Origin: Planctomycetota bacterium | GTDB lineage: Bacteria > Planctomycetota > Planctomycetia > Pirellulales > Pirellulaceae | Assembly (NCBI GenBank): GCA_026692905.1 | Contig: JAPLNL010000098.1 | Coordinates: forward strand, 19,236 to 83,235 | Direction of reading: 5' to 3' | Length of the DNA: 64,000 nucleotides | In this document: positions 1-9,300 of the stretch, one piece after another | Layout: each line of letters starts with the position of its first letter | Numbering within the stretch: position 1 is the first letter of the stretch | The notes under the pieces: model-generated | What the model was told of the DNA's origin: nothing | Seen by the model: the letters and a program-made list of their open reading frames with translations, nothing else | Databases searched by the model: none | Position numbers and translations under genes: made by a program

Positions 1-496
1 ACTCATTGACCTCAACCTTCTCAATCAATTGCGATGCCTTTACGCGAGCGAGCTCCAAGAATCCGGAACGCTGCGGGTGCTCCTCAATCGAGGTATCGAT
101 CATGCTGGTTGGGTTTGCTGCCTGCACTGTGGTAATTAGCGAACTTTGGAACTCAGGATGTCGATTCTCGATAAGCAACGCGAGCGACGAATCGCTCCAG
201 CGAACTTTCCAGCGATGCCAAAGAAACCGATAGATCAGGTAAACGGAGACCGAGACGAGAAGAATCAACATGACGATTCGGACGGCTCGCGGCGATTCCG
301 CCGCTCCAAATTTGGGAGGCAAATAATCCAACAACCCGAATGTCCAAAACGCGGCGAGCAGCCAAATCGCTAAGATAATAAGTGACTGGCTTACCACGAA
401 ACGTGAAATGAGACCACGAAGATCGACCAGTTTCTGGCCAATCGACTGGGGAACGGAATACGCCGATTTCTGTTTGGAAGGGAGAACGCTTTGCAT
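1..496 (-). CDS. Partial membrane protein, N-terminal part only
   Basis: An open frame on the minus strand starts with ATG at 494-496 and runs off the left edge, giving about 165 residues. AGAGGA just upstream is a plausible ribosome binding site. After a polar N-terminus there are two hydrophobic segments, around residues 37-58 (containing LIILAIWLLAAFWTFGLL) and 72-90 (VRIVMLILLVSVSVYLIYRF). A soluble part follows, containing SSLALLIENRHPEFQSSL. This two-helix start followed by a 'LALLIE..HPEF..SL' segment resembles large planctomycete membrane proteins often encoded beside MoxR ATPase and von Willebrand-domain genes, but that is recollection of a family pattern. The rest of the gene and its neighbours lie outside the window, so the function is unknown. 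Confidence 0.75.
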   Translation of the reverse strand, partial: MQSVLPSKQKSAYSVPQSIGQKLVDLRGLISRFVVSQSLIILAIWLLAAFWTFGLLDYLPPKFGAAESPRAVRIVMLILLVSVSVYLIYRFLWHRWKVRWSDSSLALLIENRHPEFQSSLITTVQAANPTSMIDTSIEEHPQRSGFLELARVKASQLIEKVEVNE

Positions 497-604
497 TCCT
501 CTATTTGTAGCAGATTCCGCCCCCAAACGGTTAGTGGAGTTCCCCACACTTTGAGCAGTCTCGAGTACAATCGGAGTTTGCGGAGATTGCAAATCCCAAC
601 TTTT

Positions 605-633
605 GTTTAACAGCCAGCCGAAGGCGTACTGTC
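605..633 (+). repeat. Dispersed repeat, GTTTAAC...GGCGTACTG family
   Basis: The stretch GTTTAACAGCCAGCCGAAGG followed by CGTACTGTC has relatives at 18231-18259 (minus strand, with GTTTAACGGTCAGCCGTAGG) and at 45583-45611 (a diverged copy). It is non-coding in all three places. Confidence 0.6.
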
Positions 634-667
634 ACGGCGCAGAGTACCCCTTCGGCTAACGGTTGAG

Positions 668-777
668 CCGAGCGGCAGGCGGAAAACGACCGTAGCTGGC
701 TTCGCCAGAATTCAATACGTTCTGAATTCTGGCGAATCCAGCTACGAATCGTGGTATGTTCTCTCCCGCTGCTCGCC
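668..777. repeat. Nested palindromic element, copy A
   Basis: An inner inverted repeat (CGTAGCTGGCTTCGCCAGAA against TTCTGGCGAATCCAGCTACG) sits inside outer arms with GAGCGGCAGG-like and CCGCTGCTC-like ends. A second element of the same design is at 48245-48350. The remaining 497-825 stretch between the partial membrane gene and the ThuA gene holds this element and the repeat at 605-633. I see no further gene there. Confidence 0.7.
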
Positions 778-825
778 TACCCCGCCACTTCCTTTCCCAC
801 CCTCCTCAGCCAAAACAGACTCTCC

Positions 826-1617
826 ATGAGCACTATCTATTGCCGGTTTAAATTCATTTTCAGCTCCACCCTTCTGATTTTGCTCGCTTGCAACTTTTCC
901 TCAGCGCAGCAACCAGTAGCGTCCACCAACTCCACACCTGCCAAGAAGAACCTGTCGGTGCTGCTGGTAACGGGTGGTTGCTGCCACGATTACGAATTCC
1001 AAGCCAAAGCAATGCAACTGGCGGCGCAGCAAAAAGGTATCCCAATCGACTGGACAATCGTCAACCAAGGGGGCAAAGGGACCAAGGCCATGATCGACCT
1101 TTACAAAAACCCGAAGTGGTTCGAAGGATTTGACGTCGTCATCCATAACGAATGCTTCGCGGACACGGACGACGAGGCCTATATTCGCAGCATCACAAAA
1201 CCACACTTCGACGGGGTAAATGCCGTCGTCATCCACTGTGCGATGCACACTTACCGCTCGGCCAAAATAGATGATTGGAGAGAATTCCTTGGTGTCACAA
1301 GCCGCAAACACGACCACCAAGCCCGCTACCCCGTGACCGTTACGAAAGGAGATCATCCGATCATGAAGTCCGTCCCTAAAGGCTACACTTCCGCCATGGA
1401 CGAACTCTATATCATCGAAAAGGTCTGGCCCAATACCACGGTTCTCGCTACGTCGAAAAGCGATGTGGATAAGAACGACCATGCCGTTTTCTGGACAAAC
1501 CAATATGGCAAAGGACGTGTTTTCGGAACGACTTACGGGCACTCCAACGATACCTTTTCCGACAAGGTCTTCTTGGAAACCCTCGTCAACGGAATCATGT
1601 GGGCAGCCGGAAAATAG
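826..1617 (+). CDS. ThuA-like domain secreted protein
   Basis: Encodes 263 residues. The N-terminus (MSTIYCRFKF, then FSSTLLILLACNFSSAQQ) is a signal peptide, which is why the ATG at 826 is preferred over an upstream in-frame start at 751 that lies in repeat DNA. The mature part begins with LSVLLVTGGCCHDYEFQ and continues with a flavodoxin-like pattern (FDVVIHNECFAD, VIHCAMHTYR). The end, NQYGKGRVFGTTYGHSND, is typical of ThuA-like (PF06283) proteins. This family was named after trehalose utilisation, but in planctomycetes its members are numerous and mostly uncharacterised, with a class I glutamine amidotransferase-like fold. The gene lies 62 bases upstream of a DUF1501 gene on the same strand, a common planctomycete pairing, so the two are probably co-transcribed. 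Confidence 0.85.
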   Translation: MSTIYCRFKFIFSSTLLILLACNFSSAQQPVASTNSTPAKKNLSVLLVTGGCCHDYEFQAKAMQLAAQQKGIPIDWTIVNQGGKGTKAMIDLYKNPKWFEGFDVVIHNECFADTDDEAYIRSITKPHFDGVNAVVIHCAMHTYRSAKIDDWREFLGVTSRKHDHQARYPVTVTKGDHPIMKSVPKGYTSAMDELYIIEKVWPNTTVLATSKSDVDKNDHAVFWTNQYGKGRVFGTTYGHSNDTFSDKVFLETLVNGIMWAAGK

Positions 1618-1679
1618 TTGATTTGGCTTCTGACATATTCCTCCTGCATTATCGTGTGTCTTTCCGAAAGTAACTCTCC

Positions 1680-3128
1680 ATGCTTTCATTCAATCACTGT
1701 CGAAAAGGCCCGCTCGGCGCACCCTCTCTTGGAGCGACCCTGTGCGATGGGCTATCACGTCGTGAATGGCTCCGCATCGGTGGCTTAAGTGCACTGGGCA
1801 TTGGTCTCCCTGAGCTCATGCAAGCTCGAGCAAATGCCGCTTCGCCGGTACTTTCAGCTACGGCATCAGGCTCGTTTGGCAAAGCCAAAGCGTGCATCGT
1901 CTTGTTTATGCTCGGCGGGCCACCTCAGCACGAGACATGGGACCCAAAGCCGGATGCACCCAATGAAATACGCGGCGATCTGGGTACGATTGCGACAGCC
2001 ACTCCAGGCTTGCATATAGGCGAACTGATGCCTCGGACGGCAAAACGGACCGATCGAATCGCCGTGTTACGAGCCATGGCGACAGATGACAATGCACACT
2101 CCTCCAGTGGCTATTGGATGCTCACTGGCTATCCCCACACTCCCAAGAACAGCGAGAATGCATTGCCTGGCGCGCCCAACGATTGGCCGAGTATCGCATC
2201 GGTTGTTCGCCATCTAAAAGGGGATGCAACGAGCTTGCCCGGTTCCGTTCGATTGCCCGAGGAGATATGGAACACTGGTCGAATCGTGTGGCCGGGACAG
2301 GACGCGGGCTGGCTCGGCGATCATGCCGATCCTTGGCTCATCGATTGCGAACCGCATAAGAAAGACTTCCGCGTTCCGACCATCTCTTTGCCAGCCGATA
2401 TTTCGACAGACCGACTCCTGGCGAGACGAACTCTTCAAGAAACCATGAACCGTAGCTTGGACGCATTGCATAGCACCAACTCAGCCCAACGCTGGGCGGT
2501 CTGGCAAAACAAAGCCATCGATTTGCTGAGAACCAACACGGCGCAAAGGGCATTTGCCATCGAACAGGAATCGGATGCAACTCGCGAACGCTACGGCTCC
2601 AATCGGTTCGGCCAAAGTGTGCTGCTCGCTCGGCGTCTCGTGGAGTCAGGTGTGTCCCTGGTGCAAGTCAACTGGACGCGAGGTGACAACGATGACAACG
2701 TCGCCCCAGCGTGGGACACGCATGCCAAGAATTCCGAGCGACTCAAGAATGCTCTGATGCCGCCGATGGACCAAGCTTACTCAGCTTTGCTGGAGGATTT
2801 GGAACAGCGGGGACTGCTGGACGAGACTCTGGTCGTTTGGATGGGCGAGTTTGGTCGCTCCCCAAAGATCAATCCAAGCGGAGGGCGGGACCATTGGGGC
2901 CATGTTTTCTCAGCAGCCTTGGCAGGTGGTGGCGTACAAGGTGGCGCGGTACACGGTCGTTCGGACCGCCAAGGTGGTTTTCCTATCGAAGGTCGAGTGG
3001 AACCTCAAGATCTCTCGGCAACCATTTTTCATTGCCTCGGGTTCGCACCTGAGACCGAGTTGCGGGACCGATTCAACCGTCCACTCGCGATCAGCAAAGG
3101 TCATCCGATCATGCCGATATTGACGTAA
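1680..3128 (+). CDS. DUF1501 domain protein, Tat-exported
   Basis: A protein of 482 residues. Near the N-terminus, SRREWLRIGGLSALGIGLPE is a twin-arginine export signal, so the protein is probably folded before export. The body matches DUF1501, a family of the alkaline phosphatase/sulfatase fold, with CIVLFMLGGPPQHETWDPKP, RIAVLRAMATDDNAHSSSGY, YGSNRFGQSVLLARRLVESG and the late VVWMGEFGRSPKINPSGGRD and HWG motif. No enzymatic activity is established for the family. It follows the ThuA gene by 62 bases and probably shares its transcript. A second DUF1501 gene lies at 59843-61159. The start ATG is the only early start that keeps the Tat signal in a normal position. Confidence 0.9.
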   Translation: MLSFNHCRKGPLGAPSLGATLCDGLSRREWLRIGGLSALGIGLPELMQARANAASPVLSATASGSFGKAKACIVLFMLGGPPQHETWDPKPDAPNEIRGDLGTIATATPGLHIGELMPRTAKRTDRIAVLRAMATDDNAHSSSGYWMLTGYPHTPKNSENALPGAPNDWPSIASVVRHLKGDATSLPGSVRLPEEIWNTGRIVWPGQDAGWLGDHADPWLIDCEPHKKDFRVPTISLPADISTDRLLARRTLQETMNRSLDALHSTNSAQRWAVWQNKAIDLLRTNTAQRAFAIEQESDATRERYGSNRFGQSVLLARRLVESGVSLVQVNWTRGDNDDNVAPAWDTHAKNSERLKNALMPPMDQAYSALLEDLEQRGLLDETLVVWMGEFGRSPKINPSGGRDHWGHVFSAALAGGGVQGGAVHGRSDRQGGFPIEGRVEPQDLSATIFHCLGFAPETELRDRFNRPLAISKGHPIMPILT

Positions 3129-3247
3129 GGCAACGCGGCATTGGCGTTCGTTCTGGTATGCAATCGCAATTGTCGTGCTCGCAGCCAAAGCTTCCCGAGA
3201 AAGAGTAAGCTAACTTTCAATCACCCGAAAGACCGAACCAAGAGGCG

Positions 3248-3271
3248 AGCTGGATTCTCACAAATCCAGCT
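3248..3271. terminator. Hairpin between convergent genes
   Basis: AGCTGGATT and AATCCAGCT form 9-bp arms around a 6-base loop, between the stop codons of the DUF1501 gene and the convergent aminotransferase gene. There is no T tract, so intrinsic termination is only possible. The arms resemble the core of the 668-777 palindrome family. Confidence 0.4.
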
Positions 3272-3297
3272 GCGGTCGTTATCCTTCCAACGCTGGC

Positions 3298-4437
3298 CTA
3301 ACTGCGGGCCAATTTCCTCAGAACTTCGATTCCTCGGTCGAGCGTTGCGTCAGGTGCGGCGAACGAAATCCGGAAGTGCGTGTCGCGGGCCGAAAAGATG
3401 TTACCCGGAATGATCAACAGTTCATGCTCGATCGCTCGGCGAACAAAATCATCACCTGTTCCCTTGGGGATCTTGGGGAAAACATAAAACGCACCGCCTG
3501 GTTCCGTAAACTCATAATAGTCTCGAAGGCCAGCGACGATTCGATCCCGCTTTCCTGCGTAGTCTTGGTAGTATTGGCTCATATCATGATCCATGGCCGC
3601 CAAAGCACCCCATTGCATCGGCGTCGGTGCGCAAACGAATGAATACTGTTGGAGCTTGATCATTGTCTGGATGACTTCACTCGGGCCATGCACATACCCC
3701 AATCGCCAACCAGTCATGGCATGACTCTTTGAAAACCCGTCGATGACGATGGTGTTCGGATTGAATTCGGCTGGCGAACGCATGGGGCCATCGAAGTGAA
3801 ATCCGCTGTAGATTTCGTCGGAGATCAAAGCGATACTCTTCTCGGCACAGAGCGTAGCCAACCCCTGAATCTCTTCCAAGGTCGCAGTAACTCCAGTCGG
3901 GTTCCCCGGACTGTTGAACAGAATCATTTTGGTCTTGGGAGTAATCGCATCTCGAACTTTGTTCATGTCGATTCGGAAGTCCGGATACGTATCAATCAGG
4001 ACAGGCACACCACCGACCAATTGAATCAGCGGAACGTACATGACAAAGTACGGGTCGAACACAATAACTTCATCGCCAGGATCGACCATCGATAGCATGG
4101 ACAAAACCAAACCGCCGCTTGTGCCAGAGCTGATAAAAACTTTGCGATCAGGATGTTGGTATATGCGATCAATGTCCGATTGGAGTCGTTCCCGTAACGG
4201 CCCGATGCCTTGCGTGGGAGCATAAGCGTTTTTACCTTGATCAATGGCCTCGATGCAGGCTTTTTTGATGGGAGCTGGAACGTCGAAATCCGGTTGTCCG
4301 ATGGAGAGATTGATTGGGTTTTTAAGCGAAGCCGCCAATTCGAAGACTTTTCGGATCCCACTGGAATCAAAGGCTAAGGTCCGCTTTGCGATCCACGATG
4401 GCTGCATTTTTGGCGACGTATTCGAGTTTGCGTTCAT
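3298..4437 (-). CDS. Class I/II pyridoxal-phosphate aminotransferase
   Basis: A full-length aminotransferase of 379 residues, aspartate aminotransferase-like. Features in order are NLSIGQPDFDVPAPIKKA, YAPTQGIGPLRERL, the cofactor-phosphate region SSGTSGGLVLSMLSMVDPGD, the NSPGNPTGV segment that contacts the carboxylate and cofactor, DEIYSGFHFDG, and the Schiff-base lysine in FSKSHAMTGWRLGY near residue 235. All key residues appear present. The exact amino-acid substrate cannot be told from sequence. The enzyme is expected to be cytoplasmic. The gene is convergent with the DUF1501 gene and is preceded by a hairpin cassette at 4530-4650. Confidence 0.92.
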   Translation of the reverse strand: MNANSNTSPKMQPSWIAKRTLAFDSSGIRKVFELAASLKNPINLSIGQPDFDVPAPIKKACIEAIDQGKNAYAPTQGIGPLRERLQSDIDRIYQHPDRKVFISSGTSGGLVLSMLSMVDPGDEVIVFDPYFVMYVPLIQLVGGVPVLIDTYPDFRIDMNKVRDAITPKTKMILFNSPGNPTGVTATLEEIQGLATLCAEKSIALISDEIYSGFHFDGPMRSPAEFNPNTIVIDGFSKSHAMTGWRLGYVHGPSEVIQTMIKLQQYSFVCAPTPMQWGALAAMDHDMSQYYQDYAGKRDRIVAGLRDYYEFTEPGGAFYVFPKIPKGTGDDFVRRAIEHELLIIPGNIFSARDTHFRISFAAPDATLDRGIEVLRKLARS

Positions 4438-4529
4438 GAAACAGGATGGTTCGGGGAAATCTGGCGACGAATGACAAGCTTAATATACGGGACTTCTCAG
4501 TGAACACCAACCGGAAGTAGAGACGACGG

Positions 4530-4650
4530 GACGATTGCCAAATGGCAATCCTTTTGTTATCGGAACGGCGCAAGCCGTCCGGTGCGTTTTCGCACGCTAC
4601 CTTCGCGCAGCGAAGGGCGACATTGTCGCTCGTCGCTCCGCGACGATTGC
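4530..4650. repeat. Six-hairpin cassette flanked by 9-bp direct repeats
   Basis: Six perfect small hairpins follow each other: 4533-4550, 4565-4578, 4582-4595, 4600-4616, 4617-4629 and 4631-4645, with stems of 5-7 bp and loops of 3-4 bases (AAAT, GCAA, TTTT, GCA, ATT, TCC). The sequence GACGATTGC occurs at 4530-4538 and again at 4642-4650. The cassette lies between the start of the aminotransferase and the broken end of a sigma factor gene. Confidence 0.8.
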
Positions 4651-4687
4651 GTGCCTTCCTAGATCGATTTCCAATATGTTTTGATTT

Positions 4688-5149
4688 CTACTTTTGCCCA
4701 AAAGACTTTTGTCGACGCGTCAAGAAAGCGCTAAGGCTTCGGCTTATCAACGGCTTTTTCGGCTTCAGGCTTGAGTGGGATTCAAGTGCAACCTTCAAAT
4801 TGGCTTTCCTTCGCAAGCTCCGAAGACGTTTGGATGTGCGAAATGCAACTCCATAAAGCCACGCACCCAAAGACTCTGGGTTGCGAATTTTCTTGACGGA
4901 GAGAACTAAGACTAGAAAGGTAGCTTGAAACGCATCCTCGGCATCTTGTCGGTTGGAAATCAATCGTCGAATGACCGACGATACCAAAGGCGAATGACGA
5001 CGGATGATTTCTGTAAGCGCTGGCTGAGACCGCGAACAACAATAAATTTCTAAAAGCTCAGAGTCGGTGACCGAAGAGTGCTGCAAACTCAACTCCGACC
5101 ATTCCCAAATAGGCCCAACTGGCTTTACCTCTTCGACAGAATAATTCAT
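4688..5149 (-). pseudogene. Truncated ECF sigma factor, region 2 only
   Basis: Starting at ATG 5149, 153 residues are encoded. The first 110 match the planctomycete-type ECF sigma factors: DSELLEIYCCSRSQPALTEI, RRHSPLVSSVIRRLISNRQD and AEDAFQATFLVLVLSVKKIR, then NPESLGAWLYGVAFRTSKRL. That is region 2, which binds the core polymerase and the -10 element. After it the frame encodes a short basic tail and stops. Region 4, the helix-turn-helix that reads the -35 element and is normally another 60-80 residues, is absent here and not visible in the other frames before the aminotransferase. A 3' deletion or insertion next to the hairpin cassette is likely. It could be expressed as a stand-alone region 2 protein, but a decaying gene is more likely. 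Confidence 0.7.
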
Positions 5150-5560
5150 GCTGATTCTCAAGAAAAGATTGGAATGGAAATACAATCGAGAGCTTAGTGT
5201 TCAGTTTAGACAAATCCAGGCGCAGAAAAATCAATTTTTGTTCAAAAAGATTTTTGCAAACCGTGAGTTGCTAAAGCGAAATGCTGACGTGTACTATACT
5301 AAAATTAAGTCGAGCACGTCCGGTGAGCGTCAGAAAACAAAATGGCTCGGTGTGTTTATCCGTCGGATGCTGCAATCCTTCAGTCCACTTGGAAAAGACG
5401 AGATCGTCCATGCCAATGTGGACAATCGTCACCGAGTACTGGCGAACCCCATCGCGATCAGCTGAACAGCTTCGAGCTATCTTGATTCGTATACGCGAGC
5501 GTTTGCGTGGAGCGAAGTAATCGCCTAGTGATAGCGGGACTTTAACTTGAAAGAACCGAC
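5150..5560. other. Intergenic region with no supported gene
   Basis: This lies between the divergent sigma factor remnant and the next plus-strand gene. Two overlapping open frames (5148-5465 and 5281-5520) have no recognisable content and atypical composition. I see no RNA gene. It probably contains the promoters of both neighbours. Confidence 0.5.
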
Positions 5561-6148
5561 ATGCGATTCCAGTTCAAAATCAGAACGCTGTTGGCCGCAT
5601 GTGCTTTTTTCGCGATGTATCTTTCGGCATATCTTGGCCTTCGCGATCCTGTTAGCATTATTGAGCGATCTGCAGGAGGAGGAACTGGCACGGGGTACCA
5701 TGAGCCGAACTTCCAATACGGAGGTGGCTTTGCGAAATTGGTTTTCTTTCCTGCAACCGAAATCGACAAGTTTTGCCGCCCTCGGTATTGGACCAACTAT
5801 TCAACGGCTGATGATGTTTGGACCTCCCAAGATTTTTCATGGGGGGCAATTCACATCTGCAACGGAAGGCCATGTTCACTCCACATCAAGGCACACACGG
5901 AAACTGATTTGGAGGATGCCTTCAAGGCACTTCGCGCAGACCGACGCCTAACCATTCTTAGCGTCCACGGCGCGGGACTTACGGACACGCATCTCGAAAC
6001 GCTTCAGCGAGTGAGGAAATTCGATGCGATTCAGCTTATTGGCACCCATGTTTCGCAAACTGCAGCCATGGAGTACCAACGAGTTTCCCCAGAAACAGAT
6101 TTCTTTGGCATCTCGAACACAGGTGAAAAGTATTTGAGACCTAAATAA
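5561..6148 (+). CDS. Membrane-anchored hypothetical protein with LRR-like end
   Basis: A protein of 195 residues. The N-terminus, MRFQFKIRTLLAACAFFAMY, carries the 'RF..RTLL' hydrophobic anchor common in planctomycete proteins of unknown function. The C-terminal half (LTILSVHGAGLTDTHLETLQ, FDAIQLIGTHVSQTA) reads like one or two degenerate leucine-rich repeats of the planctomycete 'L..L.L.GT.VTD' type. The middle, with a Gly-rich stretch and aromatic residues, is not recognised. The last residues and the stop codon lie inside a repeat unit (6136-6160) that recurs at 6211-6235, so the present C-terminus may have been shaped by repeat insertion. Confidence 0.65.
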   Translation: MRFQFKIRTLLAACAFFAMYLSAYLGLRDPVSIIERSAGGGTGTGYHEPNFQYGGGFAKLVFFPATEIDKFCRPRYWTNYSTADDVWTSQDFSWGAIHICNGRPCSLHIKAHTETDLEDAFKALRADRRLTILSVHGAGLTDTHLETLQRVRKFDAIQLIGTHVSQTAAMEYQRVSPETDFFGISNTGEKYLRPK

Positions 6149-6345
6149 GTCACCCTCCCCGAGCAGATCGTCCGGTTTAGTCACCCTCCCCCTGGGAGGG
6201 TCGAGCGAGGGAGACCTAAATAAGTCACCCTCCCCCTGGGAGGGTCGAGCGAAGCGAGGGGAGGGTGAAGTGCCAGCGTCATTTGCACAAGTCACTTCAC
6301 CCTCCCCGGGCCGAAGGCCCGACCCTCCCAGAGGGAGGGTGTCTA
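6136..6345. repeat. CTCCC-rich palindromic and direct repeat cluster
   Basis: The 25-base unit GAGACCTAAATAAGTCACCC plus TCCCC is present exactly at 6136-6160, where its TAA is the stop of the preceding gene, and at 6211-6235. Around it are palindromes built from CACCCTCCCC and GGGAGGGTCGAGCG, including a CCCGGGCCGAAGGCCCG core near 6305. The cluster fills the space to the convergent CxxCH gene and may act as a two-way terminator. Confidence 0.75.
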
Positions 6346-6390
6346 GATAAGTCCACTTGGATGGGATTCGCTGGGGCAATTCTGTCTTAG

Positions 6391-9300
6391 TTATTTCGCT
6401 GAACTGACCGAACTTCGAAGAAATCCGATTAGCGACGCAAATTCGCCATCCGTCATCAACTCATCAAAGTTCCCCGGCATCAACGATAGTTTGCTCGGTT
6501 TCTCTTGGTCAATTTCACTAAGCAAAATTCGACGCTGCTTTCCGGTTTGATCGGTCAGCAATAGCGACTCCACTGTGCGATCACTTACCAGTCCACTCAC
6601 CGACTCTCCGCTTTCAAGCAACAAGAGCGTCATTCGAAAGGCTTCGTCGACGTTGCGGTCTGGCCATAAAATGTCTTCCGAAAGACGTGCGGCGCCGCGA
6701 GCACCAACTCCCTCGAGTTGAGGCCCGATCACTTTGCCTTGATCACCGAGCTTATGGCATATCGCACATCGATCAGCGAACTGCTTCTTTCCAACTTGCA
6801 TGTCGACATCCATGCGTTCGATGGCGGCAACCTTTCGTTCGACAACTGCCAGCCTGTCGCTGGAGGCATTTGCTTCCGGCCTCAGAGCCTCAAGTTGCGA
6901 CAGACTATCTGCCGGTAGGCTTTCCCACCAACTCTTGGGCAGCACACGCAAGGCATCGCGCGACATCGCCCCTCGCTCGCACAGTGAGGCGATAACTGCT
7001 ATCGCTGAACGATGCTTGGACAACTTCAGAACCAATCGCTCTTGCTCTTGGTAAGAACAACGTCTGCACAGAGCATCTCCGAATTTGCGGAGCCCCTCGT
7101 TCCCAAACACACCCCAATCCCAATCTGGATTTTTTCTGACATCGATCGCTAAGAGATCAAGGAGGTCCAGCCAATTATGATCGACTGCGAAATCCACTAA
7201 CTCCACGATCTCTGGCAGGCCCCCTTTGCTTCGGAGCCGCTGCAAACGGTATCGACTCTGCCAATCCATCTTTTTCGAACCGAGCAACTGCGAGACCTTT
7301 TCCAGCCCATCTGCTGCGCTCGGTACTCCGCAAAGTTCCACAATGGAAACAATGCGATCCCATTGATCTCGTATGGGGCTAGGGTTTAACCCAGATTGCG
7401 AGCTCTCACCGATTCCGATCCAAGCATAGCTGGCATCGGCATCACCATCCACGACTCGCAATTGAACGGTCATACCGGCGTGTTTTGCAAGATCCCATTC
7501 GACCTGTTGTCCGATATCGCTTCGGGGCGGTTGCGCTCGAAAGAGTTCTTCCGCAACGTTGCCTGCTACGTCAAGCTTGACCAGCGCAACGTAGTTCTTG
7601 GTAGTCGATTCTTTGCTTGGAAGACCGTTGTGCCCGACGACATAGAAATCAAGTTTGCCGTTGGCAATAAATGGACTCGAGGCCCAAGTCCCAATGTAAC
7701 TCTCACCAAGTGGAAAACTGCTGAAGAACGACCCTCGCTTGGATTCCGAATTGGACGATCGAGCCAATTCTCGTTTTTCGGTGGGCCAGTTTCTGCGTTC
7801 GTCTTTTTTGGTCGAGTTAGCAGACCAGTGGATCAGTTGAAAGCCATCCGATCCTTTGGAGGATGCTTCAGCTTGTTTGAGCCACTCGCCACCTAGGTTG
7901 CCCACCATTACCTGGCAACGCGAGAGCAAGCTACCGAGGACTCTCCCCCGTTGTTGCATTTGGCGTCCAGCAATGCGCAGCAATTGATCGGCACGCGCAT
8001 CTGCGTCTTTGGTCGTTGAATCCAAAAGTGCCATGAACCGGTCCATGTTGGATTCGTCTACCACGTCTGCTATCGACTGAATCGTTTCTTCCAAGGCGCG
8101 TTGCTGGTCGGCCGTTGCATTCGACATGGCAGCTTGTTTCTCGCAAAGCGATAGAACTCCAGCTGCGGCCCTAGCGTCTTTGAGCGATAGCAAGACTCGC
8201 ACCAGTGCCCTTACATAGGTAGTTTCCATAGAAAAAGCTACTGGCTTGTTAGCTAGCTCTAGCACTTCATTGCTGCACAATTTGGCAATCGCTTGATCAT
8301 AGGCGGCGTTGTCCCGTTGCTTGAGCCGAGTCAAGATGTCCCTTGTCGCGATCAAGATAGACTGCTTAAGAACAGGGTCGCTGAGGCTGTCTTCCCGAGC
8401 GATCTGCCGTAGTAGCCAGCTTGGTTCATCTTCTTTGTTGGCCCCTAGTTTCGAGTAGAGGTAATAAGCCTGCATCGCAGACAGCGGTTCATTTAGGTCT
8501 GCAGCACTAACAGCTCGAGTGATTGAGGAAAGAGCTGCTACAGAGTCCAGTCCGTTCACGAAGCGATCCGCAAAAAGTGCTTTTGGATCATCGATCGTTT
8601 TTGGAGCAGCTTGCTTTTCGATCGTTTCACCGCCTCCCGTCCAGCGGATTCGCCAAATGCGGCCGCTCTTGCGATCGCGGTCAGGATGGTCGAGAGGTAC
8701 TTCGTAGTGACCGATGACTTTGTTGTAAAAGTCGGCGACGTACAAACATCCGTCGGGGCCAAACTGCAAATCGACAGGTCGGAACCAAGGGTCATCGCTC
8801 GTCATCAGGTCTGGCATCGCATTCGCTTTGGCAGTGGCTCCTTGATAGGTCAAATGGTTTCGGTTGATACGGCAAGTCATGACGTTGCCACTGAAGAAAT
8901 TGTCCTGAAACAAAGTAGGAAACTTGGAATCCTTACTATGAGCCAAACCCGAAATCGCAGTGCTGCCATGCAAATGATCCATCATCGGAGGGACAAAGCC
9001 GAGTCCATCGTCGGGCCGGCCAAAGCTTGGATAGCAACCTCCCCGTATCAATTGAGAAATCGGCTTGCTATGACAATCGGCTGCGTACCAAAATCCCCAA
9101 CGATCGCGTGCCATGCCGAACGGATTCACTTGCCCTTGAGTAAAGAGTTCGACCCGGGACCCGTCTGGTTTGAATCGAAATACGTTGCCTGAAGTCATCG
9201 AAATCGATTGCCCATCTTTCCCCTGCACTTTCGATTGATTGTTGAAACCGTGGCAAGCGTAGACCCAATTATCTTCACCCATTCGCAATGAATTGACCAT

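Noticed and set aside
901..1689. Minus-strand 262-residue open frame
   Set aside because: It is the shadow of the ThuA gene, which has a signal peptide and family motifs.
4542..4856. Plus-strand protein of 104 residues
   Set aside because: It translates the hairpin cassette and the antisense of the sigma factor, with no family match.
5148..5520. Plus-strand small proteins upstream of the anchored protein gene
   Set aside because: No ribosome binding site, family or codon pattern supports them.
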